From Limnoperna fortunei (Eukaryota; Mollusca; Bivalvia; Mytilida; Modiolidae): a DNA stretch of 64,000 nt. This document shows, one piece after another, positions 1-12,580 of the stretch. Numbering within the stretch: the first letter of the stretch is position 1; every line of letters starts with the position of its first letter. The stretch lies in contig OX104124.1 of assembly GCA_944474755.1 (NCBI GenBank), positions 44,407,342-44,471,341 on the forward strand. The letters are read 5' to 3'. Under the pieces are notes generated by a model. The model saw only the letters and a program-made list of their open reading frames with translations, ran no database searches and was not told the DNA's origin. Both the position numbers and the translations under genes were made by a program.

Positions 1-1182
1 TTGTTTGCAATGGAACTGATCGTTTGTGTAACTCATCAGTTGGTGTAGTTGCATTGCGCTTAGCTCTTCTGTTACCTGGCGTATTCACAGCTTCTCTAAA
101 ATACTGCTCAATGTGCCCTTGGGCTCGCTCTTTTGCTAGGTCGACATTTTTTGTAGTTTTTATATTTTTTCTATTTAGGCTCTTGCGTGTGGTTTTTGTT
201 ACATCAGTGTCGGAGTGTGATGTGCTCTCTTTGTTCTCCGGTATTGTTTCGTTTGTCCCCTCATCAGCTATATTAACTTCAGCAATTTGATGTTTACTTG
301 CTGCCAGTTGTATCACAGATAATGACCCGACACATTGATCATCCTCACTATCAGAATTATTTGTACCGCTGTCTTCGTTGTCAGTATTTTGTCAGTATTT
401 TGGCTATATTCATCGCCACTTTCAAATGCTGCAGTGCATTCAGATTGTTTGTGCCCCTATTGTTTGCATTGTTTGCAAACCCAGTCATTTGGACAATTCA
501 TCAGTTTGTGTCCTTCTATTAGACATGTATTACATGTGATTATTTGTTTTGACCCAGTTATCTGATCCCTATGTATTAAAGTTGCTTTGCATTTGCCTAT
601 AATTACAGTTCTAGGTAGGGGTTTACTAACTGGATCACACATAACTATCCTGTCTCCTGTTTGGCAGTTAGTTAGCATTCCATCAACTCTGAGCCTTTCT
701 CTATATAACTTATGTATTATACACCCTAGATTTTCAAGGCTGCGTGTAATCTGACCATCTTCAGCTGAACAGGGTACATTTTTGGCTCCAACCCGTAAGT
801 GGTCGGGGTTTTCATGAGAACTAACCCTAGGGTTGCGGGCATATGTTTGTATCAGCTTACCCCTAACCACAATGCCCCGAGTTATTAGGCTGTTTCTATC
901 TGTTTCTGAATCAGGGTAAATTCGCCATAATCCACCAACTCTTTGCAGTCCTTTCAAGTGGCTGGCTGGAATGCATGCATTGATTGCCTTGTATAGCTCG
1001 ACATGAGTTAGGGAACTTTCTTTACTTAGTTTGCTATCACCAAATAAGTCTTTTTCTATTATAAATACGGGTTTTACCTCAACGATTGTGTTTTCAGCAT
1101 AGACTCTTTTCACTACCGACGCGTAGGTGGCAGCCATGTTGCCTTCGATGTTTACATCAAGAGTTTTGTTTAATGTGGCCAT
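1..1182 (-). pseudogene. LINE ORF1-like nucleic-acid-binding protein, broken and running off the window
   Basis: An ATG at 1182 opens 241 codons in the minus direction. The C-terminal part has a CCHC zinc knuckle (CNTCLIEGHKLMNC), followed at once by a second knuckle beginning CKQCKQ. A TAG at 459-457 interrupts that second knuckle, and past it the same frame reads GHKQSEC, which would complete the CCHC pattern. Further on, an 11-bp direct duplication (380-390 and 391-401) changes frame. The alternative frame then stays open to the window edge with a hydrophilic, Ser/Thr/Glu-rich sequence. Two zinc knuckles at the end of a basic ORF are typical of ORF1 (gag-like) proteins of non-LTR retrotransposons, which bind the element's RNA. 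The ORF2 that should follow lies outside the window. The identity is from motif pattern only and the exact LINE clade is not determined. Confidence 0.65.
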
Positions 1183-2350
1183 TTCTGCTATTATCTTTAC
1201 CTATCTATCACCAAAATGATCCGCAGACTTACTTTATGGTGTACGAATGTCACTTAATCTAGAAAGGTGTTTCTAGATATCAATTCACATATCACAAATA
1301 AGTATTTTTAGGAGCTCAACAAATTTCCGTGGAGTTAGTTTGAAGCCCCTTAGATAATCTCAATCGTCATTTTTTTAAATTGACCTTTTATAAGAGTTAT
1401 TATCCTTAGACCAATAAAATGTATTGTGAATTGCATTCTATCACTATATCTCAGTAACTATAACAGATATATATATGAAATCTTATATCATTGGTCATCA
1501 TTGACCTTGACCTTGAAAAAGGACACAAGGTCAAAGGTCAAGGTCACATTCTAAATTTTGACATTTTCTTGTCGTCGCTATTTGTTTGAACCGGTAAAAG
1601 ATAGACTATAACTTATAACAGATAAAATGTCGGCTTCATTAAGGCGCAACTTTTTCCGATTTAGAGGAAAGGATTTGACTTTATCTTATAGGAGTTATCT
1701 CCCATTACAACCATTGATATTTAGTTCTTCATTGATAACATATTAACTAATAATAGTAGAGGCATGGGGTTTTCACCAAAGACCATTATGACCCTTGACC
1801 TTGAAAACAGAAACAAGGTCAAAGGTCAAGGTCATCTTATAAATTTGGGTATTTATGAAAAATAGTCATATCTTCATAATTATAAGACATATTGACGTAG
1901 GATCTTCACTGTTGGTCCTTTTTTGACCTTCAGCATTGTCAAGGTCATATTGACAGAAGTCAAGGTCAAATCCTATGTTTCGGAAATTCTGCTTTTTGGT
2001 GTATATAAAATGGTAAATCTTAATAAATGTTTTGTTTTTAAAGCATTAAGTATGCAAATATCAAAACCTTGGTGGTCAATGTCATTTAATATGTCAATAA
2101 ACGTCCTATTTTATCACCTTTTTTATTTCGAAAGATATCCGAATGGTTTTTTCTTTCGTTTGTTTATTTTGAAAAGAAGAGTCAATTTCCGAAAAAAAAA
2201 CCAGAGTCAATGTCAAGGTCATTTAAGTGGAAAGCCTATCATTTGTTCGGTAGAACCAATGAACTTTAATTTATCATTATGTTTTGTAGGGTCTGTATGA
2301 TAAACATTTGTTGTTAAAACTACTCTCAATAAAGAATCCACATGATTTAC
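1183..2350. repeat. Non-coding DNA with dispersed AGGTCA-type repeats
   Basis: No credible coding frame is seen. Two related blocks contain the same 20-mer, three AGGTCA half-sites in direct order (1527-1546 and 1815-1834). Each is preceded by its inverted counterpart (tgaccttgaccttga at 1502 onward; ccttgaccttga near 1793). Looser gtcaaggtca copies occur near 1937, 1961 and 2212. The open frame at 1923-2300 crosses these repeats and reads as low-complexity hydrophobic sequence, so it is not called a gene. Confidence 0.5.
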
Positions 2351-3908
2351 CTAGTGTTTTATTATAAATGATGCCACATGCACCCGTTTTCATTCCTAGG
2401 AACCTTTATATTGTCCTTACACCGCCATAGCTTTTGACATTTTATGCCACTTACCAGATTTGGAATATATGCGCTGACATTAACGCTGTATAGTCCAATT
2501 TTGATTGACTGTATACAGATGGACTATTAAAGTTCAAAAGAAATTCAGTTTTTTATGAATACATTAGCAAGAATCTTTTGACTTTGTTATATCCTGAGGT
2601 TTCTGTTCTTCGAAAATGCCTTCGTCGGGTAGTTCAAAAAGACATTATTGTCTTTGTAATAATTGATCCCTTCAAAAGAATTTAATGTTCTTTAAGGAGT
2701 TAAGTATGTGTCAAATTCTTGATTTTATGGCGTTTCAGAAAATTCAAAGACAATCTAAGAAACTTCAAATTCTATTGCCAAACATTTCTTTGTTTGACGT
2801 TTTTAAGTCTGCAGGCCTATCCGTTAATGTTTGTTTTTGATGTAAAATAACTAAATGTTTCTAGTGTTAATTATCAAGTAGATTGCTTTTTTTCAAAAAT
2901 GTGTTTTGAGTCATGATAAAGGAATGGAGTTCCACTACCAGTGTTTACTATAGGAGTACCAACTTTGGCGATGATTGTCTTCTATGGGTCTCTGACACAA
3001 ATCACCAGGTGTTCCAAGGTTAGTACTCGCCAAGAGACAAATTTCTGAAGGAAAGAAAACGTTATGATCGGGTTGCCTAACGAATCTATCATCTTGATTG
3101 GTCAATAATCCACGCCTTCTGAACAGCCTGTAACTGAACAAATTTCTTATGATTTACAAAAATTATAAATAATTGATGATAGAAAATGGAAGCTTGTTAA
3201 GGGCCGGGGTGATCAGGGAGTTGACCGAACCGGGTCTATCTGAACCCATGTCGTTTTAAGGTAATGGAAAAGTTAGTGTGCTTCAACCACAACGATCCCG
3301 TCCTTCACCAACACGTGTCGCAATACACAGAAAACATGTAGCATTTATAAAACCGAGGAAGCTTTTTCTCTTCGGCCACCGACTTCTTCATAAATCCTGA
3401 AAGGAAGCAGTCTATCCTTCAAAAGATAACCACATTTCATAGGTGCAGTTTGCAAGAAGTTTAATAGAAAAGCTAAAACGGGAAGGATTCATAAAGGCCG
3501 ACAAGTGACATACCGATTCATCGAGTAAGGGCTAAACTGACTTCCCTTCTAAAATAAGCAAGCGCTTGGAAGGTTACTAGGGCAGTTTACCGCGCTTTCA
3601 GAGATCACTTCATGTAATCAACGCGGGTTGCAACACACTGCAAGTGTGGTTTCTGTTAGCTTTTTACTTCAAGCTGCGAATATTGTTATGGTATTCTTAA
3701 GAGCTTGCATGATAGATAGCTCAGATGGGAGTAGTAGTCTAAACCAAGTTATTCTTTTATACACCTATGTATATATGAGCTCATTCTAAGTTGTATATTG
3801 TTAACCATCCATGGAAAATATTTTACAAAGCTTTGAAATATTTTTAATATGATTAACAGGCGCATGCATCATTTGTGTCTTGCAGAAACAATTTACTGTT
3901 TGAGGAGC
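2351..3908. other. Non-coding stretch, probably downstream flank and 3'UTR of the BRICHOS gene
   Basis: I see no convincing exon. The minus-strand frame at 2935-3141 lacks splice sites or recognisable motifs. On the minus strand an ATTAAA (variant polyadenylation signal) follows the BRICHOS stop codon by about 60 nt, so the right-hand edge of this stretch may be transcribed. Confidence 0.3.
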
Positions 3909-6900
3909 CTACTTCCATTCCAAGCTGGCTAGAGAACTGTAAATAAAATGTTTCCATCAGCTGAATGTCAATATTTTACATGTCCCGATTTATTCATACA
4001 AATTAAAATATATATGGTAACTACCATTTCACATGCTTGGAAACCTGTCTTTTATGGGTAGCGGAGAGTATATAGTCTTTTTTGTTTTATTCAGGCCTGT
4101 ATACATTTTCTACAGATTCATTTACCACTTTCACATCTCATTCAAACCGACATCTCTATTTGTCATTACAATGTTGGCATTTTTGTCTTAACTAAACAAG
4201 TCAGTATTCTTAAAACCAAAACAAATCATTATTCATCTGCCTGCAATAGGTACAATGAAAGACCACGTTTGTGCTATGTTAGATTTTTGTGGTTTACAAA
4301 ACAACATACATTAATTTATTTTCAAGACGTTGTAATAATAATCTATTTAAACAAAGAATCAGTTATCTTTAAATCAACGTTAAAGGATCTAATTTAGGAT
4401 TTTTTCTTAACGACCAATTATAAAGTACATTATTTTGTTCTCACAAATGTTATTGTTGAGTAAGTACAAGAAAAAACTTACTTATCAACTTCCCTTGACA
4501 TATGAATTGTAATAAGGCAAAATCCAATTTTAACTGCTTGGAGATCGGTTTCATCCTTATCCAAAGATAATCTGTGTTTGGAATTAACTGAAATGATAAC
4601 AAAAATCAAATACGTTTATAGTTTTGTTTACTAAGTGAAGGCAAAATAAAAAAGTTTGAGCCATCAAAAATGAACATTCCGGTTTTTTACAAATGCATAG
4701 AAAAATCTGTAGCTTTTAAGTGTTATATAGTGTTTTCTCGGCGATGTAAAATCAAATAAAGAAATTACTTACAGTCCGTTTGGTACGCATAATACGCGCG
4801 GTATCCTTTGCAGAAATTTGCTATGAGTGTTCCAGTTTTTGTCAGCATATCTGTGATAACCGTCTTGCTTTTTTCATAAAAATGTACCTCTGGTGTCTTA
4901 TCAATGTGATTCCTAAAGATTAAATTTTCGCAATAAATATTTAGTGAATAAATCAATGGCTTTCGCTGTGTTGTTTCCACATGAACAATGTTAATGGTTT
5001 CACTGCATCTTTGAAATGCATGCAATATACCGTATATCGGGTTATTTTGGCGTGATGGTTATTTTGGCTATATTGGCGTGCAAGAAAAAGTCGCCAAAAT
5101 TAAAACGACCAATTTTTCCAGACGATAATTACCGGTACAGTATTTGTTGACCTTTAGAAATTTAAAGACACTACACTTATTATCGATCTGTTGTTGTGAG
5201 ACGAAGCGTGTAAAACTGACCACGAATCAATTTAAACTTTTACTTGTTCAGTTTGAGTACAGCTTTGGACAAATAATGTCGAAGTATCTATCGAGGGATT
5301 CGCAGCCCACCGCTAAGGAAAATGCACGAAAATGACGACCATACGATTCAAAATTGGAAAGTTTGCTGCGGAAAACGGCACACCTAGAAAATTGAAAACT
5401 TTTTGTGATTATGGAAAGTTGTCTGAAACTACAGTACGACGATTAATTTTTATGACATGTTGTTGTTACAACTTAATTAAAAATGTATTTCAATTTACCT
5501 GTTTACATCTACCTGAACAATACACTCAAAACGCTGTCATTACATTCATTGATTGTTACGTAAAAAAACTAACTATAATAAAGGAAGTTTGTATTGAATT
5601 CATAACCTGAATAGGTTGTAAAACACGATGTATGAATTTCTATTCACATATAAATATGCAAGTCTTATCAATTGTTAATTAGCCCACTGTTATCGATCAT
5701 AAAATTAACACCTTCATGATCATTAAATCAACAAGTACTACTTGAGGGAATAAAGGATTAAAACAGTAATAAATAAATATTGTTATTTAAATATCCATTT
5801 TTGCTATAAATATGAACATATTGAAAATAAAATACCGTTTCTTGTTCTTATATTGGTGGTAAAATTTGAAAAGCACCAAAATAAAAAACGCCAAAATAAT
5901 CCCTGCTTAAAAACAGTAAAACCACCAAAATTTCCAGCCGCCAAAATAACCCGATATACGGTATTGCGAAATATATACTTAAGAAATAAAAAGCCTACAG
6001 TTGTAGGAACCAGTGATGCTTTATGTAATATAATTTTATTCAAGCAAGAAATTACATAAACACAATATATTTTAACAAACCTAGCGAAGTAATAATTATA
6101 TTCTTTGTTATATAGACATACATACCCAGACATGGTATGAAACATTCTGTATATCTGTGCTAAATCTTCTGTAGTATTTGATATTAAACAAATTCCTTCG
6201 TCAACATATTTCATGGCAACCTTGTTCTGAATAAAGAACAAATGGTACACTTTATTGACTGTTTGTTTATTACCAGCAATCTTAAGTCAACAGCAGCGAA
6301 AATCAAGTTTTCAATACGTGTTATACAACACAGACATAGTTTGGTGAACTAAATTAACAAGCTTTTGAAATTTCATTTGCGGTCTACAAAACTAAAGTAC
6401 ATAAAACTATTTAGCATAGATGGATGCATTTAGATACCATTGCCGCTCGTAACGTTCCAAATTTTCTTAATTAGATTGTGCATGATCGGAAAGTTCATTA
6501 AAACCTCGTGTTGTTTATTTCAGGTGATGCAACAAAATCAGTTTCACGGGAAATTAAAACCATTCATTTACCGCTCGTGTTTGCTATAAAAAACAATTGT
6601 ATGTATTACAATAAAAAACCAAGCAATGATATATATTACCATACTGAAATCATGTAAATTTATTGATTGTTGATAATTTCCACGTAGATGTCCTACATCC
6701 CCTACGTTGACAAGTAAAGTTTTTTCTGCCATATCTATAACTACGTCTTCAAACAATCTTTGACCTTCGACATCTATTGAAACCCTGAAGTGCTATTGAG
6801 AAAGAATATAAGCACTACATTGTTTTACCTTACTGATATTTAAAATTTTGAGTATAAAGCATATTTTATTTCACTCTTGAACAGTTTACCTTGTGTTAAA

Positions 6901-7314
6901 ATAGATTTGTTTTAGAGAGGATATGGAGGATTTTAAACTATTTCGAAGTAAAAACACGACCTTAGTTTTAGCATGTAACGTTTGTATCTAAATTTGCTGT
7001 AAATTTTAATTACTTTCTTTTATCTCGTTTGGCAATTACGAACACACTTTACAAATATTAAGATAAGATAATATCAAACCATAATCTGTGAACTAGGGAT
7101 CTGTTATAGAAAATACTAAATCACAAATACACTAATATTTATTATTTGTTATTACTAGTTAACTATATGTTTTACCTATTATTTAATTTGCTAATTTTGA
7201 AATATAAAAATTTGAAAATATCTTCTCAATGTCATATATATCTAAAATTTCTTAATAATATTTTACCTCTGGGGATCCCATAACGACCACAGCTAGCAAA
7301 AGGAAGTGCAGCAT
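3909..7314 (-). CDS. Secreted BRICHOS-domain protein, six coding exons
   Basis: Predicted exons (minus): 7314-7267, 6792-6640, 6226-6126, 4912-4773, 4587-4482, 3936-3909. All introns are GT-AG and all phases fit, giving 191 residues ending at TAG. Exon 1 encodes a signal peptide (MLHFLLLAVVVMGSPE). Residues ~17-140 match BRICHOS architecture: a beta-rich start (FRVSIDVEGQRLFEDVVIDM), the conserved Asp in INLHDFSM (~residue 64), the first conserved Cys in VDEGICLIS (~80) and the second in IANFCKGYRAYYA (~135). The 55-residue Cys spacing is in the family's range. BRICHOS domains act in the secretory pathway as anti-aggregation chaperone modules of secreted or membrane proteins. The 191-aa length and signal-plus-BRICHOS layout resemble gastrokines, but orthology is not claimed. 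The sixth exon (SLASLEWK) is the least certain. A 932-bp TIR element sits in intron 3. Confidence 0.7.
5030..5961. mobile_element. TIR DNA element (MITE-like, TA target) in intron 3 of the BRICHOS gene
   Basis: The ends are a perfect 23-bp inverted repeat beginning ccgtatatcgggttatttt (5030-5052 and the reverse complement at 5939-5961), flanked by TA on both sides (5028-5029 and 5962-5963). A TA target duplication is what Tc1/mariner-type elements leave. Internal sub-repeats of the ttggcg/cgccaa type occur near both ends. No transposase frame is seen in the 932 bp; the open frames at 5144-5335 and 5332-5610 have no recognisable motifs. It is therefore called a non-autonomous element. Confidence 0.7.
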
Positions 7315-9488
7315 ATTTCCTTGAATTAAATTTCTATAAAAAGGAGGCGCTTATTTATTATTTGTTGTATGACGATATTATATAGATCACAAAATCAACT
7401 TTATTGATAAAGCTTTGCTCTAATAGGGTTTCATAACAGCAATATTCTAGATATAAATATAAATTTGATATCGATTAAAACATACCAGTATTTTTAATTA
7501 TTGTTTCCATTATCAGTAGATTTTCTTGAAAAAATATCTGAATCTGTTTTACGAAAAGTAGAGCAAAACGATTGCTATTAACATCTAATGAGATGAAACC
7601 ATTGTGTTTTTTTAAATACCAATACGAAATTACAAAGCCATGGCCAACATTACTGAAGTAACAAGCAACAAATGCCACAATACATTCCACAAACCATTAA
7701 ATAACATAAACCCATCTGAAACAGAAATACTGTTAAGTTTTCCGAAATGGGAAGACATTCTGCTTACTGGCGACCTTGTCGTGTTTTTATGGTCAGTGAT
7801 TGGGGGTCACCAGTCAATCCAGGAATAAACATTGGACTGATCAAATGTTAATTGTACTAAAAATGTTAAGATTAAGAAAATAAATAACACATTAGCTAGT
7901 ACAAATCCATTCGAACATGAACACGGACACACGACTTACCAATACGTGCTGAATATATTTGCGATATAAATTGCTAAAAACACGACTGTACAATTTAACA
8001 TAGAAAGATATTTTTATCTTAATTTTCTTCGCATTTCATTTGTTGAAGTAAATGAAACATTTACTCTTTGGACATTAAAACCTTGTCTAAATTTATCAAA
8101 ACAAAATTAATAAAGTCAAGCATAATGATATCTAAGATGATACTTACCTTATATCGGTATGGAAATGATAATCCTACTTTGAATACTACCTTCTTTTATA
8201 GTATTGGGTTTAACCTAAATATGTCCCGTGCTTTATCATAATGGAAATTTCTAATACGCAATTTGTTGTTACTTAAATAAGGACTTATGTCATGGTCACC
8301 AACTTAAACTACGCCTTCCTTTTCAAGTGTCGATATATATTAAGTTTTCCGAAATGGGAAGACATTCTGCTTACTGGCGGCCCCTGTCGTGTTTTTATGG
8401 TCAGTTGTTGGAGGTCAACAGTTTACGTTATTTATATTGACACTCAATGACTAAGGTCATTCGTTGGTCAGTCTGCGTCTACAAATTTGAACACTCAAGT
8501 GGACAATCTGTGCAATCATAACAATCACAACTGTATTACGTTTTAACCAGGAGATTGTTCAATAAACACTAATAGAATAAAGATATAGATGTATACAAAA
8601 TTGAAAACCGTGAGGAACAAATATCAATGAAATAGCATCCAGACATTAATCAGTTCCAATAAGGTATACCTGAGAAAACACATAAATTCATAAACATATA
8701 CCTAACACATTTATATATTCACCCGTATTGCGATTAAAACATAATAGAATATTATGAAAAAAAGAAAGAACTACGAATTTATAATACTGTAAATAAATTT
8801 GTATTCAGAAACAACTTGATTAACTTGTAGCTTTTATAGTACTGTAGTACGTTTTTTTCTATTTTTTCTTCTGGTATTCTTGTCTACTTCCATTGTTCAT
8901 GTTTGCATTTCCCGAATTTCCGCAGTTCCTAAAAAACGTACGCTGACGCAAATATTCAGTATTTGTCTTCATTTCCACAAAGCTTTGTAAGTGATAATCA
9001 CGAATCAAATATGTCGTTATCAATGTTTTGTTTTATAAATCGAGCTGTTTACCTTACATTTGCAGTAAGTCAGACAACGAAGTGAAATTTCACATTCAGT
9101 GTCTAACATGCAGCTACTATCGAGGGTTTTTCTTACAACAAAAACAAACATGTAAGAAATGTAAAAAATTCATTTTTGCTGTACAGAAAAACCGATATTA
9201 TCAACAAATATTTTGGTACTATAAACCTGATATCTAGTGAAAAAGTAATTAATTATACAGATATTCATTTTATTCATTTTTTCACCGCCACCTAATTAGC
9301 AAATTTGTAATAGAGGTAAGTAAAACGTGTCCAGTCTATAATAAGCTTTGAGTTTAATTTTTATTTAACGAATTTTCCAATATGATCTGTTCACTTCACA
9401 AACTCTTTGAAACAGCTAAATTGTGTGATTTATGCCAATTTGTCTGTCTCGAAAAATCATACCTACACATATCTTAAACATACGTTTG
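7315..9488. other. Intergenic; contains an ~80-bp direct duplication
   Basis: A block starting ttaagttttccgaaatggga occurs at about 7733-7812 and again at about 8341-8420, with few differences (direct repeats ~608 bp apart). No exon with good splice sites is visible. A minus-strand stretch at 7486-7590 has a plausible acceptor and donor but encodes nothing recognisable. Confidence 0.4.
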
Positions 9489-9571
9489 CTACAAAGCGAT
9501 CCATTCCCAGTATTCATCAGCTGCACACTGACATGTCTTGTGATTACAGATCAATGTCTTCTGACAAATAT
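9489..9571 (-). CDS. Terminal exon of an EB/EGF-like cysteine-rich protein
   Basis: After a minus-strand acceptor (ctggcttcag), the exon reads ICQKTLICNHKTCQCAADEY, then WEWIAL and a TAG at 9491-9489. The spacing C-x5-C-x4-C-x-C followed by an aromatic pair is the signature also seen in the exons at 11094, 12151 and 12581. This suggests small secreted proteins built of disulfide-bonded EB/EGF-like modules. The upstream exon of this transcript is not identified. An AATAAA (minus) near 9790 belongs upstream of this exon and may instead end a neighbouring transcript. Confidence 0.4.
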
Positions 9572-10092
9572 CTGAAGCCAGACACGGTAAGCCGAAAGAT
9601 TGTCATAAAACAGAAACGGCTGAAGTAGAATCTATGTCGCATCAGTTTGTATACCTCCAAATTTAAGATGATTGACAGTCGGGTTCTGATTTTATGTGAC
9701 TTGTTTTACATTGCAGATTCCGTAAGGAGTGCAAAGCCAGTGCCTCCAAATGAAGCAATAATTACAAAAGGTTCAATAACAAACTTTATTGAAATGCATG
9801 AGATCATTTGAAAAGAACTTAAAATTCAAATGATAAAAATGTGTTTGGTATTTGCGCATTATATTTTTCTTTTGAAAACTTTTTATGCCTTTGCTATGGT
9901 TTGAAAGATTCGTGATTAAATGTAGACAGGCGGTCAATGTGTAGTAACAAAATAACGCGTTTCGCAGAGTACCAAGCTCTACCATATGGACCCGCTGTAT
10001 AAAAAACGATATGCTCATAGTAACCGCAACAAATTAATAAATTTCCGATCTCCAATTCATTCTGTTTTTCATTTATTGTTTGTTACCTTTTT

Positions 10093-10135
10093 CTCGTCCT
10101 GAATGTAGCTTAAATATTGCGCGCTGGACGCTAAG
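10093..10135. repeat. Dispersed bivalve-type repeat core (tcgtcctgaatg...gctggacg)
   Basis: The sequence tcgtcctgaatgtagctta followed by ttgcgcgctggacg recurs in diverged form at about 45657-45697. The same general phrase is a frequent dispersed repeat in mussel sequences (from memory, not checked). Confidence 0.4.
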
Positions 10136-10739
10136 AAAAAAACATAATCAATTAACCAATTTTAAAGTTGGAAATCAACAGCTCTCTCACTTTTGAATTA
10201 AATGGTACTCTTGAAATTGATGTCTTACTGTTTTGACATTGACTCTCATTTCAGTAATCATTCATGGGACACTTGCAGAGTTTATCAGATTACTGTAACC
10301 TGCTTTTACATGATGCTGTTGACATACATTCAGTAAATAACAATCTTGCTTTCAAATAAATTGCAAAGACGTGATAAAAAGATTGTAATTATAGGAAATT
10401 CAAAACGTTTCTCAATACAGTGGAGTATTTTAAGCGCTTTCATTAAATAAAGTAGAGGTATTTGAAACAACTGCGTTCATATCCATTTTAACAGTGTTTA
10501 TTATGAAAACATATTGTGAGGTGATCACATATAAGGAATGGCGGTTAACAAAATTGACGTGTCAGCAGTTAAATAATATAGTGCGACAAAATATACAAAT
10601 AAATCTGTGTTACATTTACGTATAATTTAAATATGTCTTGGTTTGGAACGGCAGAAAATACAACGGGGTTTGGGTGAGACAATGAATAAAAACATAGATG
10701 GAACTCATCCCTACAAAACTTACTCTTCCTGCAAGTTGC

Positions 10740-10787
10740 TCAATCCCAAAAGTCTGTTATACAAAACTGACATCTCTGATTGATAAA
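10740..10787 (-). CDS. Possible terminal exon, EB-like C-terminus
   Basis: An acceptor (acacttcag) is followed by FINQRCQFCITDFWD and a TGA at 10742-10740. The closing CITDFWD-stop matches the closing CSMDLFWN-stop of the exon at 12581-12681, so these look like paralogous 3' exons. Only two cysteines are present, so the exon is short or decayed. Confidence 0.3.
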   Translation of the reverse strand, partial: FINQRCQFCITDFWD

Positions 10788-11093
10788 CTGAAGTGTATGA
10801 ATGCATTCTCTGTTAAACCAGAAGACGAGTAACCGTTTTCCTTGAAATTGTATATATCAAAAAGATTTCTTCATTATCTAGTGAAAACAGCAATTTATTT
10901 GCAGAGGTGCTTAAAACAACTTTCAATGTATGTTGGTCTTGATCTTTATAGTGATTAACAGGTGAATGACAACAGAATTCTAACGAATCCAAATATATTA
11001 CAACAGATAAAATATTTATTTATAAATATGAAGCATGCAAAGATGATCAATAAAAGATGATAAATCATCATGCTTTACTATTCCTTGAAAAAA

Positions 11094-12253
11094 CTATTGC
11101 TTATGGTACGAACATTCATCACCGGTCGAGTAACTGGAGGAAGCACATTGGCAATGCTCTTGGACACAACATAAGTTGTCCTGATATGCCAGCGTTGATT
11201 TGCACTCTATGTTGACTGGTTTTTCTTAAAAAAATACCCAACGTGGTAATTGCCAAAATAAAAATCTTCTAAAATATTTTCAGAATATTCCAATAAATTC
11301 TGCATTTTATATTTAAGTATGTGTTTTTCATATACAGAAAACAGATTTGACATTTTGTGTCTGTAAAACAATTATTACAATTATTGTGTTACTAGTATAA
11401 GGATTTGTTTTCCAGAATAACAAATTTATTGCACTAAAAGCTGTTAACATTCTTTGTCATTACAGCTTTCATTGACAAAGTACCCTGTTATATTAATACT
11501 AATATGAACGGGGTTTCATATAGGTAATGCATAACTATGTTAATATATTGCAAATATAATAATTACATTATGCATAATAATTCTGTATTAAAGTAGCTAG
11601 CTATGTTCGGCAACTGACTCGTTTCCATACTTGATTCGATTTTACAAAATATGGCAGGGCTCGTGTCACTGAGACCAGTGAATTAAATATGTTTTGCGTA
11701 ATTTGTTCCTTCATTTTCATTGGAGTATTTTACTAATTAAAAAGTCGGTATTGAAATTAAACGATACTCTGCCTTATTTGTTGTGGTTAGATGTGCTATA
11801 ACAGGGGAGGTAAATGTGAACAAGGAAGTAAAAGTAAATCGGAATATTGTTGTTGTAAAATTAGTAACAGACGTGAATACAAGACAGTAGTTTTGGAAGA
11901 TTCATTGATTTTCATTCAGACGTTTTTGAAATTTGGTTAACATTTTATTGTGGTTGTCGTTTTTGAAATATAAATTAAATTCATGTTTAAAGATGCTGAA
12001 ATAGTCCACCAACTTTGATCTTTGTTGTGAGACATAGAGTGCTTTGTATATAGAATATCCCAAAAAGGTACTTTAACATAATACCAATAAAAAAAATTTA
12101 TAACAGCACAGGAACTCAGGAATTCGAATAAAATTATTTAGCATACTTACTTGGCGCACAGACTTTACCTTCCCAGAAGTCCTTTGCAGAACACAGGCAT
12201 GTCCGAACTTCGCAACGTAGGCTCTCTTCACATTCAGAGCTTTCATTGCAAAG
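11094..12253 (-). CDS. Two consecutive exons encoding two EB/EGF-like cysteine-rich modules
   Basis: Exon 12253-12151 reads LCNESSECEESLRCEVRTCL and then CSAKDFWEGKVCAP. It ends in phase 1 at a strong GTAAGT donor. Exon 11215-11094 begins after aaaaaccag with the matching two bases. It continues NIECKSTLAYQDNLCCVQEH, then CQC and GDECSYHKQ, ending at TAG (11096-11094). Both exons share C-x4/5-C...C-x-C-x(7-10)-C, typical of EB or EGF-like modules of extracellular proteins. Start and signal peptide are not located. A 57-nt exon near 13896-13952 with good splice sites may lie upstream. The 12253 acceptor is weak. Confidence 0.45.
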
Positions 12254-12580
12254 CTAATTTGCTGTCTTTCATATTTCATAATGCACAAAATTGAACAACA
12301 ATATGTTTGATAAGACGCACATTCTTTAAACTCCATAAAAAGGAAACAGTAATGGTTAAGCAAATGAATCTTATTGACGTTTCCCTATTTCATATTATTA
12401 TTTTGTTAACATTTTACCAAACTATATAGTTCGAGCAGTACAGTTAAAACCATTCTCTTCTTAAAGAACCGTAAAATGATAATTATCAACAGTTACAAAA
12501 AATAATTGAGAGAAAAAAAAGGTTTTTTGTATAAATGTCGCATAATGTGATCTTTGACACAAACTTGTTAAGCAGCTGGT

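Noticed and set aside
5332..5610. 92-codon plus-strand frame within the TIR element
   Set aside because: No transposase motif (DDE/D) and AT-rich composition; insufficient to call a gene.
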